From positions 2,316,150 to 2,380,149 of the forward strand of contig CP051231.1 in assembly GCA_017792405.1 (NCBI GenBank): a stretch of 64,000 nt of DNA. Reading direction: 5' to 3'. Under the pieces are notes generated by a model. That model saw nothing but the letters and a program-made list of their open reading frames with translations, was not told the origin of the DNA and made no database searches. Each line of letters opens with the position of its first letter. Position 1 is the first letter of the stretch. Made by a program: the position numbers and the translations under genes. This DNA is from Oceanicola sp. Its GTDB lineage: Bacteria; Pseudomonadota; Alphaproteobacteria; Rhodobacterales; Rhodobacteraceae. This document shows positions 27,580 through 37,870 of this stretch, one piece after another.

Positions 27580-27897
27580 ATGAAAACCGTTTCCACGATG
27601 ATTCTTTGTGCGGCCATGGCGCTGCCCGCCGCCACCTTCACCGCCGCCCCGGCGCAGGCCAAGGTGCTCGAACGCGCCTGCAACAAATCCGATCGCGGCG
27701 CGTCCCGCTCGCTCTGCTCCTGCATCCAGCGGGTTGCCGATTTCGAGCTGACCCGCTCCGAGCAGAAGAAGGGTGCGAAGTTCTTCAAGAACCCGCAGCT
27801 GGCGCAGGATACCCGGCAGTCCGACCGGAGCGACAACGAGATCTTCTGGCGGAAGTGGAAGAAGTTCGGCTCCAGCGCCGCCGCCTCCTGCTCCTGA
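27580..27897 (+). CDS. Small secreted protein, conserved-looking, unknown function
   Basis: The 105-residue protein has a signal peptide (MKTVSTMILCAAMALPAATFTAAPAQA, cleavage after AQA about residue 27). The mature part is basic with three cysteines in AC, LCSC, and a final C (ASCS), and segments SRSLCSCIQRVADFELT and DNEIFWRKWKKFG. The cysteine pattern suggests disulphides in the periplasm. It converges with the phosphatase gene. I do not recognise a characterised family. Confidence 0.75.
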   Translation: MKTVSTMILCAAMALPAATFTAAPAQAKVLERACNKSDRGASRSLCSCIQRVADFELTRSEQKKGAKFFKNPQLAQDTRQSDRSDNEIFWRKWKKFGSSAAASCS

Positions 27898-28350
27898 TCA
27901 GCGTTTGAGGCCAGCGACCAGCGCGTCGCAGGTCTCGGCCACCATCTCCACCACCGCATCGAAGCCGCCCTCGAAATAGGGGTCGGGCACCTCTTCGCGC
28001 GTGCTCGGCCCGTGGCTCAGGAACAGCGTGACCGGCGTGGTGCTGCCCGCAGGCCGGAGCGCCTCGATATCTGCAAGGTTCCGTCGGTCCATCGCGTAGA
28101 TCGCATCAAAGCGGCCAAAGTCTGCGGCCTCGAACTGCTGCGCGCGCAGGTCGCTCAGGTCATACCCCGCCGCCTTCGCCGCCGCCTGCATCCGCCGGTC
28201 GGGCGGCTCGCCCACGTGCCACGCCCCGGTGCCCGCGCCCTCCACATGCACGTCGAGCCCCGCCTCCCGCGCCTTCTCCTCAAAGATGCCGTGGGCGGTG
28301 GGTGAGCGGCAGATATTGCCGAGGCAGACAAAGATCACACGATGGGTCAT
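27898..28350 (-). CDS. Low-molecular-weight protein tyrosine phosphatase
   Basis: The active site is VCLGNICRSPTA (CX5R with Ser after Arg) at residues 8-19, and the catalytic acid is in VPDPY near residue 120. The 150-residue length is typical. ATG 28350 is preferred; an ATG three codons earlier gives MGSM. Such phosphatases act on tyrosine kinases of polysaccharide export or on small-molecule arsenate in related folds; the CX5RS loop points to the phosphatase. It is divergent from the sirtuin gene with a 30-bp gap. Confidence 0.92.
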   Translation of the reverse strand: MTHRVIFVCLGNICRSPTAHGIFEEKAREAGLDVHVEGAGTGAWHVGEPPDRRMQAAAKAAGYDLSDLRAQQFEAADFGRFDAIYAMDRRNLADIEALRPAGSTTPVTLFLSHGPSTREEVPDPYFEGGFDAVVEMVAETCDALVAGLKR

Positions 28351-28380
28351 GCTGCCCATCGGTAATGCAGCGGAGCGCGA

Positions 28381-29070
28381 ATGACCATCGAGACCATCAC
28401 CATCCTCACCGGCGCGGGTATCTCTGCCGAGAGTGGCATCGCCACCTTCCGCGACCCGGGCGGCATCTGGGCGCAATATGATATCGAGGATGTCGCCACC
28501 CCCGAGGCTTTCGCCCGCAACCCTGAGCTGGTGCTCGATTTCTACAACATGCGCCGCGAAAAAGTGAGGAAAGCCAAGCCAAACGCCGCCCACCACGCGC
28601 TAGCAAAGTTGCAAAAGTCCTATCCCGGCACGGTGCATATCATCACCCAGAACGTCGATAACCTGCACGAGAAGGGCGGCGCAGAGGTGATCCACATGCA
28701 CGGGGCGCATCACACCGCGCTCTGTGCCGCCTGCGGCGCGCGCTGGCCCGCCCCGCCCGCCATGGCGCTGCATGATCCCTGCCCCGAGTGCGGCCAACCC
28801 GCCACCCGGCCCGATGTCGTCTGGTTCGGCGAGGTGCCCTATCACATGGATCGCATCGGCGAGATCCTCCAAAGCACCGATCTCTTCGTCTCCATCGGCA
28901 CCTCCGGCGCGGTCTACCCGGCGGCGGGCTTCGTCCGCCTCGCCCGCGCCGCCGGGGCCGAGGCGCTCGAGCTCAACCTCGAGCGGTCCGAGATCACCCC
29001 ACTCTTCACCGAGTCCCGCCACGGCCCCGCCACCGAACTTGTGCCCGCCTGGGTCGACGGCCTCCTGTAG
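28381..29070 (+). CDS. cobB: NAD-dependent protein deacylase (sirtuin, CobB type)
   Basis: The 229-residue class III sirtuin has the NAD loop TGAGISAESGIATFRD (residues about 10-25), the Tyr-x-x-Arg acyl-selectivity pair in FYNMRRE (about residues 59-62), TQNVDNLHEKGG, the catalytic His in HMHGAH, and a zinc site CAACG and CPECG. The YxxR pair indicates desuccinylase as well as deacetylase activity. The gene is divergent from the tyrosine phosphatase. Confidence 0.94.
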   Translation: MTIETITILTGAGISAESGIATFRDPGGIWAQYDIEDVATPEAFARNPELVLDFYNMRREKVRKAKPNAAHHALAKLQKSYPGTVHIITQNVDNLHEKGGAEVIHMHGAHHTALCAACGARWPAPPAMALHDPCPECGQPATRPDVVWFGEVPYHMDRIGEILQSTDLFVSIGTSGAVYPAAGFVRLARAAGAEALELNLERSEITPLFTESRHGPATELVPAWVDGLL

Positions 29071-29089
29071 GGCGGGGCTTGTCCCGCCC
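29067..29089. repeat. GTAGGG-type dispersed palindromic repeat, copy 4
   Basis: GTAGGGCGGGGCTTGTCCCGCCC is a hairpin that overlaps the last codons and stop of cobB and probably ends its transcript. The following gene begins 42 bp later. Confidence 0.65.
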
Positions 29090-29130
29090 TCACTCTCGCC
29101 GCAAACTCCGCGCCAAGGAGGCCCCCAGAC

Positions 29131-29826
<696 letters not shown>

Positions 29827-29832
29827 GCGCCC

Positions 29833-30309
29833 TCAGTGCCCGTGGCCTGAATGGTCCATCTCGCCGTGGTCCATCGCCCCAGGCATCCGCTCATTGTCCA
29901 CCGGGATCTCCACCACCATCTCCCCGGCCTGCTCGAAGGTGAGCGTCACTGTCACCGTGGCGCCCTGCTCCAGCGGGCCGGTCAGCCCCATCATCATCAC
30001 GTGGTCCCCGCCCCGTGCCAGCATGTGGTGACCCCCGGCGGGCACGGCAAAGCCCTCCTCGACCTCCATCATCTTCATCACGCCGTCGCCCATGTCCTTG
30101 TGGGTGTGCAGCTCCACCCGCGCGGCAGCCTCCGAGGCGACGGCGATCAACCGGTCATCCTCGGCACCGGTGTTCACGATCTCCATGAAGGCCGCGCCCG
30201 ACTTGGCCGAGGGGCTGGCGGCGCGGGCGTAGGCGTCCACGATCTTGATTTCAGCGAAAGCGGGCGAGGCCACCACGAGGGCGGCAAGGGTCATGGCCTT
30301 GAGGTTCAT
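29833..30309 (-). CDS. Periplasmic copper chaperone PCu(A)C
   Basis: The 158-residue protein has a signal peptide (ending SPAFA, about residue 19) and the copper site H(M)X10MX21HXM pattern: [19 protein letters not shown] followed by [16 protein letters not shown] His/Met-rich tail [11 protein letters not shown] adds more copper ligands. PCu(A)C delivers Cu(I) to cytochrome oxidase. The start at ATG 30309 has AGGA 8 nt before it. The next gene upstream, a DUF2946 protein, is on the same strand and may be its operon partner. Confidence 0.92.
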   Translation of the reverse strand: MNLKAMTLAALVVASPAFAEIKIVDAYARAASPSAKSGAAFMEIVNTGAEDDRLIAVASEAAARVELHTHKDMGDGVMKMMEVEEGFAVPAGGHHMLARGGDHVMMMGLTGPLEQGATVTVTLTFEQAGEMVVEIPVDNERMPGAMDHGEMDHSGHGH

Positions 30310-30349
30310 CTGTCTGTGTCCTGTCTTGAGTTTGGGTCTTGGGAGAAAC

Positions 30350-30691
30350 TCAAGCCAGCGGCGGCCCCCGCGCCTCGAAAACAGCCTGCGCCAGCCGGGC
30401 CACGGCCACAGTGGCCGCAGCAGGCTCCACCTGCCCCACCGCGCGCGCCACCGGCACCACCGCCGGGGGCGGCACATGGGCCTCCACCATCGCTGTGAGC
30501 CCGTCGGGGCACAGATGCGGGGCGCTCACCGGGTTGCCCTCGGCATCCACATGCACAACCTGCGTGCCGAATCCGGTGCAGAGCACCATCTGCATGGCCG
30601 CCGGAGCCTCGCCCCGCGCCACCGCAAGCGCCTGCCCCGCCAGCAGCAGAACCGCCAGCATCAGCCCGGATATGACACGCCTCACCATCAT
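30350..30691 (-). CDS. DUF2946-like small periplasmic/membrane protein
   Basis: The 113-residue protein starts with a hydrophobic segment (ISGLMLAVLLLAGQALAVA) and has a Cys pair (VLCTGFG and HLCPDG) in its middle, as in DUF2946 proteins found beside copper genes. A Pro/Ala-rich hydrophobic tail follows. ATG 30691 is chosen (an ATG follows one codon later); longer frames are not conserved-looking. It precedes the PCu(A)C gene by 40 bp, supporting a copper role by context. Confidence 0.75.
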   Translation of the reverse strand: MMVRRVISGLMLAVLLLAGQALAVARGEAPAAMQMVLCTGFGTQVVHVDAEGNPVSAPHLCPDGLTAMVEAHVPPPAVVPVARAVGQVEPAAATVAVARLAQAVFEARGPPLA

Positions 30692-30759
30692 CGCGCGCAG
30701 CCTAGCCGCGCGCCCGGCTGCCGCAAGGTGCCAATTTGAAGCGCCCGCACCCTGCTGGC

Positions 30760-30799
30760 AAAAACAAAGCAACCCCGCGCGGCGTTTCCACCGGCGGGG
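30760..30799 (-). terminator. Intrinsic terminator of rpmB
   Basis: On the minus strand, CCCCGC-CGGTG-GAAA-CGCCG-C-GCGGGG (30773-30799) forms a strong two-part stem with a GAAA loop, followed by TTGCTTTGTTTTT. It lies 24 nt after the rpmB stop. Confidence 0.8.
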
Positions 30800-30823
30800 C
30801 GCAAGATCTGCAATCGGAAAGGA

Positions 30824-31111
30824 TCAGGCGGCAGCCTGGGCCTTCTCGATGTCTTTCTTGATCTTCAGGGCCTTGGCCGAGAGATCGTCGGCCTTCGCCT
30901 TGGCAAGGAAGGCATCCAGACCGCCGCGGTGATCCACGGTGCGCAGGGCGTGGTTCGACACCTTCAGCTTGAAGGGGCGGCCCAGCGTGTCGGAGATCAG
31001 CGTCACATCCTGCAGGTTGGGCAGAAAGCGACGGCGGGTTTTGTTGTTGGCGTGGCTGACGTTGTTGCCAGTCATCGGGCCTTTGCCGGTCAGTTCGCAG
31101 ACGCGAGACAT
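30824..31111 (-). CDS. rpmB: 50S ribosomal protein L28
   Basis: The 95-residue protein begins [25 protein letters not shown], split by its usual zinc-free CELTGK motif, and has the basic RRRFLPNLQ and [20 protein letters not shown] segments. It is a structural component of the large subunit. The ATG at 31111 gives the standard N-terminus. A clear intrinsic terminator follows, and a 95-bp gap separates it from the DUF2235 gene on the same strand. Confidence 0.97.
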   Translation of the reverse strand: MSRVCELTGKGPMTGNNVSHANNKTRRRFLPNLQDVTLISDTLGRPFKLKVSNHALRTVDHRGGLDAFLAKAKADDLSAKALKIKKDIEKAQAAA

Positions 31112-31206
31112 GGTTTCATCCTCGTGCTCAAATGAGAGAGGCGCCACCCTTTGCCGGGGGCGCCCCGAATTTCGTTTCGTGCGTTTAGGGGCAAAGCCGG
31201 GAGGCG

Positions 31207-32340
31207 TCAAGCCTCGTCAGGCGGGCTTGGGGGCAGTTCCTGCGATTCCGCCCTCTTTTCCTTGCGCTTTTCCACCGATGGCCCCGGCCCGCCCGAGCCG
31301 GGCGCGGCCATCAGCGGCGCATCGGGGCGGGCCGTGGGGTGGTAGGATTCGCTCGGGTCTTCCATGATCACCCGCGACCGGCGGGAGAGAAACAGCTTAC
31401 CCCAGCCCATGAACCGCCCGATCGAGGGGGCGTTCACATCCTGCGGAAATTCCGCCGCCCAGCAATCGGGCAGCGGCAGCCCGCAATCCGCGAGCCGCCC
31501 CAGCATCCACACCAGCGAGATATTGGCCAGCGGCCGCGCCTTGAGGAAGGGCGTGATATGCCCGCCCACGTCGCCGTGGCTGCCCCTGAACCACACCTGC
31601 TCCAGCCGCTCCCCCGGCCAGCCCTCCCGGCTCTGCCACATCACCGGGGCGTAGGCCTGCCGCGTCTCGTCCAGCGCCAACGCGTGAAAGCCGTTCTTCA
31701 CCACCGCGCCAAGGTTGTGATTGTGAAAAGCATGCGCATCGTTGGTGAACCGCCAGAGCACCGGCAGCCGCACGCCAAGGCTCTTCACCGTGTCCCAGCA
31801 GCCCACCGCCTCGATCCGCACATCATTGTGGCAATAGGCCAGGCGGAAGCGCAGCGCCGCCTCGCTGCCGCCCCCCGCGCGATAGTGCCGCCAAACCTGC
31901 CGGATGCCCCGCACCGTGGCATTGTCGCGCTTCAGCAGGCCCACGGTGTCGATACAGCCCGCAAGGCTGCGCACCGCATAGGCCCCGCGCGAATAGCCGA
32001 TCAGGTAAATCCGGTCGCCGGGCCGGTAGCGGCTGGCCAGAAAGCCATAGGCCCGCTGGATCTGCCGATTGATTCCCCGGCCCGCCACCACATCGCCCGT
32101 GCTCTTCCAGTCGCGCCATTGGATGCCCGGCTCGTAATGCACCGAGAGCCGTCCGCCCCGCGCCGCCCGCCTGAGCAGCTTGAAGGTCAGGCCCGCGTTG
32201 GTTTCGTGCTTGTTCCGAAGGCTCGACATGGTGCCATCCAGCACCACCACATGGCACACTGGCTCCCGCGTGGTCGGGCGCGGCGTGTTTCGTTCACGCC
32301 GTCCCGGCCAGAATGAGCTAATCAGCTCACGAAGCGTCAC
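31207..32340 (-). CDS. DUF2235 alpha/beta-hydrolase
   Basis: The 377-residue protein has the DUF2235 nucleophile [10 protein letters not shown] (Ser about residue 120), a likely catalytic Asp in CWDTVKSLG and His in [13 protein letters not shown]2235 includes type VI secretion phospholipase effectors, but also stand-alone cytoplasmic hydrolases; no VgrG or Hcp gene is nearby. The C-terminal 50 residues are Pro/Glu-rich and disordered-looking. It starts at GTG 32340 and overlaps the CoxL-like gene by 14 nt, which implies co-translation. Confidence 0.87.
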   Translation of the reverse strand: MTLRELISSFWPGRRERNTPRPTTREPVCHVVVLDGTMSSLRNKHETNAGLTFKLLRRAARGGRLSVHYEPGIQWRDWKSTGDVVAGRGINRQIQRAYGFLASRYRPGDRIYLIGYSRGAYAVRSLAGCIDTVGLLKRDNATVRGIRQVWRHYRAGGGSEAALRFRLAYCHNDVRIEAVGCWDTVKSLGVRLPVLWRFTNDAHAFHNHNLGAVVKNGFHALALDETRQAYAPVMWQSREGWPGERLEQVWFRGSHGDVGGHITPFLKARPLANISLVWMLGRLADCGLPLPDCWAAEFPQDVNAPSIGRFMGWGKLFLSRRSRVIMEDPSESYHPTARPDAPLMAAPGSGGPGPSVEKRKEKRAESQELPPSPPDEA

Positions 32341-34618
32341 CTTCCGCCTCTTTCAACAGCGCCCAGACCCGCTGCGGGGTGAAAGGCACCTGCGCATTGC
32401 GCACGCCCTTGTCCCAGAGCGCGTCGATCACCGCGTTGGTCACGGCGGCCATCGCGCCCACCGTCCCGGCCTCGCCGCAGCCCTTCATGCCCAGCGGGTT
32501 CTGGATCGAGGGCACCGGGTGCGCGTCGAACCCGTAGAACGGCAGGTCGATGGCGCGTGGCATGGCGTAGTCCATGAACGAGCCGGTCAGAAGCTGGCCG
32601 TCCTCGTCATACACCGCGTTCTCCATCAGGATCTGCCCCACGCCTTGCGCCACGCCCCCATGCACCTGACCCATCGCCAGTGTCGGGTTCACGAGGTTGC
32701 CGAAGTCATCGACCACAAGATAGCGCACAAGCTGCACATGGCCGGTCTCCGGGTCCACCTCGACCTCGCAGAAATGCCCGCCGTTCGGATAGCTGCGACC
32801 ATCCAGCTTGGCGCGGCCCTCATGGCGGAGCAGGTCGTCGCGGCCCTTCTCGCGGGCCATCTCGGCGGCGTCGATCATCGTGGGGCGGCGATTGGAGCCC
32901 GGCGCGCCAAAGCTGCCATCCTCGAACTCCACCTCATCCACGCCCAGTTCCTCGGCCACGAAGGGCGCGAAGGCCTCGACCATCACGTTGACGGCGGCAA
33001 TGGTGGCATTGGTCTGGTTCGTCACCGAGCGCGAGCCGCCCGTGCCGCCACCGGTGGCGATGCGGTCACTGTCGCCCTGCACCACCCGGATCTTCTCCAC
33101 CGGGATGCCGCTGCGCTCTTCGAGGAAGGCGGCATAGACCGTCTCATGCCCCTGCCCGTTCGACTGGGTGCCCACCATCAGGTCCACCATGCCGTCCTCG
33201 GCAAATTCCACCGTCGCACCCTCGGTCGGGTCGCCCAGAATGGACTCGATGTAATAGGCCAGCCCGTAGCCCCGCAGCAGCCCCTTGGCCTCGCTCTCCG
33301 CCTTGCGGGCCTTGTAGCCCTCAAGGTCGGCGGCCTTCTCCACATCGGCCAGCACCGCGTGGAAATCGCCCACGTCATAGAGCTCGCCGCTGAAGGTCTT
33401 GTAAGGGAACTGGTCACCGGGGATGAAGTTCTTGCGCCGCAGCTCCCAAGGGCTCACGCCCAACTGCCGCGCCGCCTCATCCATCATCCGCTCCAGCACG
33501 AAGATCGCCTCGGGCCGCCCGGCGCCCCGGTAAGCGTCCATCTGCGCGGTGTTGGTATAGTAGCCCTTGCAGTCCAGATAGGCGGTCTGGATCTGGTAGG
33601 TGCCGGGAAAGACCCGAGCAAAAAGGAACGACTGGATGTACTGCCCGAAGCCCGAGTTATACGCCCCCATGTTCGAGCGGTTCTCGCATTTATAGGCGGT
33701 GATCTTGTGGTTCTCGTCAAACCCAAGCTCCGCCACGCTCACCAGATCGCGTCCGCCGTGGTCACTCTGCAGGCCTTCGCCGCGTTCGCTCATCCAACGC
33801 ACCGGATGGTCCAGCTTCCGTGCCGCCCATGCGACCACGCAATGCTCGGGAAACTCCTGCCCCTTCAGGCCAAAGCCGCCGCCCACATCAGGGTGGGTCA
33901 CCCGCACGTTCTCCTCGTCGAGCCCGAGGTGGCGCGCCAGCGAGGCCTTCTGCGCCCAAACCCCCTGCCCGCTGAAACACAGGTGAATGCGTCCATCGCC
34001 CCACTCGGCCCAAGCCCCGCGCGGCTCCATCGAAACGATCATCACCCGGTTATCTACAACCTCGAGCTTTACCCGATGCTTCGAGCCTTCCAGCGCGGCC
34101 TCGGTCTCCTCGGCGTCGCCCTGCGCCCAGTGATAAGCCATGTTGTCAGGCGCTTCCGGGTGCAGCGCCTCGCCGCCGGGGGCCAGCTCCATGTGGGCGG
34201 GCAGCTCGTCGAAATCCAGCTCGATCGCCTCGGCGGCATCCTTGGCCTGCTCCAGCGTCTCGGCCACCACCACCGCAATCGGATCGCCCACAAAGCGCAT
34301 CCGCTCTTCCACCAGCACCGGGCGCTTGGCATCGGCCCCCTTGGAGCCATCCACGTTGTCCACCCGCGCGCCTTCCAGCAGCAGGTCCACTCCGTCCGCC
34401 TTCATCTCCGCTGCACCCGCCACCAGCTTCACGCCGGGCATCGCACGCGCATCGTCCAGCCCCAGCGCGGTCAGCTTGGCGTGGCCCACCGGGCTGCGCA
34501 GAAAGTAAGCATGCAGCGCGCCTTCGGGCACCGAGTCTTCCAGATAGTTCCCGTGCCCGGTCAGAAACCGCACATCCTCGACCCGTTTCAACGACTGGCT
34601 TTTTCCGAACGCATTCAT
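32327..34618 (-). CDS. Xanthine-dehydrogenase-family molybdenum subunit, form II CoxL-type
   Basis: The 763-residue subunit binds the molybdopterin-cytosine cofactor. The active-site loop is AYRGAGRPE near residue 360, the form II version, instead of the AYRCSFR loop of true CO dehydrogenase. The catalytic glutamate lies in KGCGEAGTVGA near residue 714, and GGGFGLKG near 265 is a cofactor motif. ATG 34618 gives the usual N-terminus. No small (2Fe-2S) or medium (FAD) subunit gene is adjacent; DUF2235 overlaps downstream and valS is divergent. The substrate is unknown. Confidence 0.9.
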   Translation of the reverse strand: MNAFGKSQSLKRVEDVRFLTGHGNYLEDSVPEGALHAYFLRSPVGHAKLTALGLDDARAMPGVKLVAGAAEMKADGVDLLLEGARVDNVDGSKGADAKRPVLVEERMRFVGDPIAVVVAETLEQAKDAAEAIELDFDELPAHMELAPGGEALHPEAPDNMAYHWAQGDAEETEAALEGSKHRVKLEVVDNRVMIVSMEPRGAWAEWGDGRIHLCFSGQGVWAQKASLARHLGLDEENVRVTHPDVGGGFGLKGQEFPEHCVVAWAARKLDHPVRWMSERGEGLQSDHGGRDLVSVAELGFDENHKITAYKCENRSNMGAYNSGFGQYIQSFLFARVFPGTYQIQTAYLDCKGYYTNTAQMDAYRGAGRPEAIFVLERMMDEAARQLGVSPWELRRKNFIPGDQFPYKTFSGELYDVGDFHAVLADVEKAADLEGYKARKAESEAKGLLRGYGLAYYIESILGDPTEGATVEFAEDGMVDLMVGTQSNGQGHETVYAAFLEERSGIPVEKIRVVQGDSDRIATGGGTGGSRSVTNQTNATIAAVNVMVEAFAPFVAEELGVDEVEFEDGSFGAPGSNRRPTMIDAAEMAREKGRDDLLRHEGRAKLDGRSYPNGGHFCEVEVDPETGHVQLVRYLVVDDFGNLVNPTLAMGQVHGGVAQGVGQILMENAVYDEDGQLLTGSFMDYAMPRAIDLPFYGFDAHPVPSIQNPLGMKGCGEAGTVGAMAAVTNAVIDALWDKGVRNAQVPFTPQRVWALLKEAEGDAS

Positions 34619-34755
34619 GCGGCGTGCTCCCTCTTGGCTGGCCCGTGAGACACTAGCCCTCTGCGCCCCACTGTCCAGAGCCAGCACGGGCTTTCCCTCG
34701 CCCGCCCGAACGGGTATCCCCTCGCCCCAACAGCAAGACGAGCCGGAGAGCCACA

Positions 34756-37700
34756 ATGGCGATGGAAAAGACGTTCGACGCAAGCGAAGCCGAAGGCCGC
34801 ATCTATGCGGCATGGGAGAAGGCAGGCGCCTTCGCCGCCGGTGTGGCCGCGCGTCGCCCCGAGACCTATTCCATCATGATCCCGCCGCCCAACGTGACCG
34901 GCTCGCTCCATATGGGCCACGCCTTCAACAACACGCTGCAGGATATCCTGATCCGCTGGCACCGCATGCGCGGGTTCGACACGCTCTGGCAGCCCGGCAC
35001 CGACCACGCGGGCATCGCCACGCAGATGGTCACCGAACGCGAGATGGCCGCCAAGGGCGAGCCGACCCGCGTCGAGATGGGCCGCGAGAAGTTTCTTGAG
35101 CGGGTCTGGCAACAAAAGGTCGCCTCGCGCGGCACCATTATCGGCCAGCTCAAGCGCCTTGGCGCCTCCTGCGATTGGTCCCGAGAAGCCTTCACCATGG
35201 GCGGCGCGGCGGGCGACCCCGACGCCGATAGCGGCGCACCCAACTTCCACGACGCGGTCATCAAGGTCTTCGTCGACATGTACGAAAAGGGCCTGATCTA
35301 CCGCGGCAAGCGCCTCGTCAACTGGGACCCGCATTTCGAAACCGCCATCTCCGATCTCGAGGTCGAAAACATCGAGACGCCGGGCCACATGTGGCACTTC
35401 AAATACCCGCTGGCGGGCGGCGAAACCTACGAATACGTCGAGAAGGACGAAGACGGAAACGTCACCGTCCGCGAGACCCGCGATTACATCTCCATCGCCA
35501 CCACCCGGCCTGAAACCATGCTGGGCGACGGCGCTGTCGCCGTTCACCCATCGGATGAGCGTTACGCCCCAATCATCGGAAAACTCTGTGAAATCCCGGT
35601 TGGCCCCAAGGAGCACCGCCGCCTGATCCCGATCATCACCGACGAGTACCCCGACCCGACCTTCGGCTCCGGCGCGGTCAAGATCACCGGCGCCCACGAC
35701 TTCAACGACTACGGCGTTGCCACCCGCAACAACATCCCGCTCTACCGCCTGATGGACACCAAGGCGAACCTGCGCGACGACGGCGAGGATTACGCCACCT
35801 GCGCCCCCCGCGCCCAGCAAATCGCCAATGGCGCGGAGTTCACCGAAGCCGAAGTCGACACCCTCAACCTCGTCCCCGACGACCTGCGCGGCCTTGATCG
35901 CTTCGAAGCCCGCAAGAAGGTCGTCGCCCAGATCACCGACGAGGGCCTCGCCGTTATGGTCCCCGCCCCGCCGGATGACGAGGGCGAGACCTGCTTCGAC
36001 GGCGGAATGATGCCCTACGTCGAGAACAAGCCCATCATGCAGCCCTTCGGCGACCGCTCGAAGGTCGTCATCGAGCCCATGCTCACCGACCAGTGGTTCG
36101 TCGACGCCGAAAAGATCGTCGGCCCGGCGCTGGATGCCGTCCGCTCCGGCGAGGTAAAAATCCTCCCCGAAAGCGGCGAGAAAACCTACTACCACTGGCT
36201 CGACAACATCGAACCTTGGTGCATCTCCCGCCAGCTCTGGTGGGGCCACCAGATCCCGGTGTGGTATGGCCTCGACCTCTCCGCCCCCGACTTCAAAGAT
36301 GATGAGAACGATGGCGCCCTCGACCACGTCGAGCTGGCCCGCCTGCTGGGCGAAGGCATGGTCCACGCTGGCACCGTCCACCACTGTGCCGCGGCCTTCG
36401 AGACCGTCACCCACAAGTTCAAGAACGAGCTGGCCGACATGCCCACCCCGATCAACCACGCCCGCATCACCGAGGTCTCCTCCCGTGCCGAAGCGATCGA
36501 CGTGCTCGCAGCCTCTCTCGCGCAGTATAACGTCAGCCAAGACCCGACCGACCTGACCTACCCCGTCTGGCGCGACCCCGATGTGCTCGACACTTGGTTC
36601 TCCTCCGGCCTCTGGCCCATCGGCACCCTCGGCTGGCCCGAGCAGACCCCGGAACTCGCCAAGTATTTCCCCACCTCCACCCTCGTCACCGGGCAGGACA
36701 TTCTCTTCTTCTGGGTCGCCCGGATGATGATGATGCAGCTCGCCGTCGTGGGCGAAGTCCCCTTCACCGAGGTCTACCTCCACGGCCTCGTCCGTGACGC
36801 CAAGGGCAAGAAGATGTCCAAGTCGGTCGGCAACGTCATCGACCCGCTGGAGATCATCGACGAATACGGCGCCGACGCCCTGCGCTTCTCCTCCGCCGCC
36901 ATGGCCGCCCTCGGCGGCGTGCTAAAGCTCGACACCCAGCGCATCGCCGGCTACCGCAACTTCGGCACAAAACTCTGGAACGCCGCGCGCTTTGCCGAGA
37001 TGAATGGCGTTTTCGAAGCCCGGCCCAAGGCCACGCCGCAGCCCACCTCCACCGTCAACCGCTGGATCATCGGCGAGCTCGCCAAGACCCGCCAAGCCGT
37101 TGACGAGGCGATGCAAAACTACCGCTTCAACGACGCGGCACAGGCGCTCTACAGCTTCACATGGGGCACCTTCTGCGACTGGTACATCGAGTTCTCCAAG
37201 CCGCTGTTCGACACGGACGCCGCTGCTGAGACCCGCGAAACCATGTCCTGGGCGCTCGACCAGGTGCTGATCCTCCTCCACCCCATCATGCCCTTCATCA
37301 CCGAGGAGCTCTGGACCGAAAAGGGCCACGATGGCTTCGTGATGCACGCGGAATGGCCCGAATACGGCCCCGAGCTGATCGACCCTGCCGCCGACACCGA
37401 GGTCAACTGGGTCATCTCCCTCATCGAGGCCATCCGCTCCGCCCGTGCCCAGATGCACGTGCCCGCAGGCCTCCACGTCCCGCTGATCCAGGTCTCCCTA
37501 AACCCCGAGGGCGAAGCCGCCTACGCGGCAGGCGAGGCCCTGATCAAGCGCCTCGCCCGCGTCGAAAGCCTCACAAAGGCCGACGAGATGCCCAAGGGCG
37601 CCATCACGATTCCCGTCTCCGGCGGCACCTTCGGCCTCCCCGTCGCCGACCTCATCGACATCGATGAAGAAAAAGCCCGGCTTGAGAAGACCCTCGGCAA

Positions 37701-37866
37701 ACTCGCCAAGGAGATCGGCGGGCTCCAAGGCCGCCTGAAGAACCCCAAGTTCGCCGAAAACGCCCCGCCCGAAGTGGTTGAAGAGGCGCAGGCCAACCTC
37801 GCCGGCCGGCAGGAAGAAGAAGCCAAGCTGAAAGAGGCACTCGCCCGCCTCGCAGAGATCGGATAA
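34756..37866 (+). CDS. valS: Valyl-tRNA synthetase
   Basis: The 1036-residue class I enzyme has a HIGH-type HMGH motif near residue 52, the editing-domain segment [17 protein letters not shown], and KMSKS near residue 697. The C-terminus is a coiled coil ([19 protein letters not shown]). GGAGAG lies 6 nt before the ATG. It is longer than many ValS proteins because of insertions in the editing and catalytic domains. A TPR-sulfotransferase gene begins 4 nt after its stop, suggesting one transcript. Confidence 0.97.
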   Translation: MAMEKTFDASEAEGRIYAAWEKAGAFAAGVAARRPETYSIMIPPPNVTGSLHMGHAFNNTLQDILIRWHRMRGFDTLWQPGTDHAGIATQMVTEREMAAKGEPTRVEMGREKFLERVWQQKVASRGTIIGQLKRLGASCDWSREAFTMGGAAGDPDADSGAPNFHDAVIKVFVDMYEKGLIYRGKRLVNWDPHFETAISDLEVENIETPGHMWHFKYPLAGGETYEYVEKDEDGNVTVRETRDYISIATTRPETMLGDGAVAVHPSDERYAPIIGKLCEIPVGPKEHRRLIPIITDEYPDPTFGSGAVKITGAHDFNDYGVATRNNIPLYRLMDTKANLRDDGEDYATCAPRAQQIANGAEFTEAEVDTLNLVPDDLRGLDRFEARKKVVAQITDEGLAVMVPAPPDDEGETCFDGGMMPYVENKPIMQPFGDRSKVVIEPMLTDQWFVDAEKIVGPALDAVRSGEVKILPESGEKTYYHWLDNIEPWCISRQLWWGHQIPVWYGLDLSAPDFKDDENDGALDHVELARLLGEGMVHAGTVHHCAAAFETVTHKFKNELADMPTPINHARITEVSSRAEAIDVLAASLAQYNVSQDPTDLTYPVWRDPDVLDTWFSSGLWPIGTLGWPEQTPELAKYFPTSTLVTGQDILFFWVARMMMMQLAVVGEVPFTEVYLHGLVRDAKGKKMSKSVGNVIDPLEIIDEYGADALRFSSAAMAALGGVLKLDTQRIAGYRNFGTKLWNAARFAEMNGVFEARPKATPQPTSTVNRWIIGELAKTRQAVDEAMQNYRFNDAAQALYSFTWGTFCDWYIEFSKPLFDTDAAAETRETMSWALDQVLILLHPIMPFITEELWTEKGHDGFVMHAEWPEYGPELIDPAADTEVNWVISLIEAIRSARAQMHVPAGLHVPLIQVSLNPEGEAAYAAGEALIKRLARVESLTKADEMPKGAITIPVSGGTFGLPVADLIDIDEEKARLEKTLGKLAKEIGGLQGRLKNPKFAENAPPEVVEEAQANLAGRQEEEAKLKEALARLAEIG

Positions 37867-37870
37867 GCGC

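Noticed and set aside
31207..32340. Type VI secretion phospholipase effector
   Set aside because: DUF2235 can be an effector, but no VgrG, Hcp or immunity gene is adjacent, and it is coupled to a CoxL gene instead.
32180..34648. Long plus-strand frame (822 aa) opposite the CoxL-like gene
   Set aside because: It is His/Arg/Pro-rich, has no domain pattern and lies wholly antisense to a clear molybdoenzyme; GC-rich coding produces such shadows.
34615..36783. Minus-strand frame (722 aa) opposite valS
   Set aside because: It is antisense to a certain synthetase gene and shows no family features.
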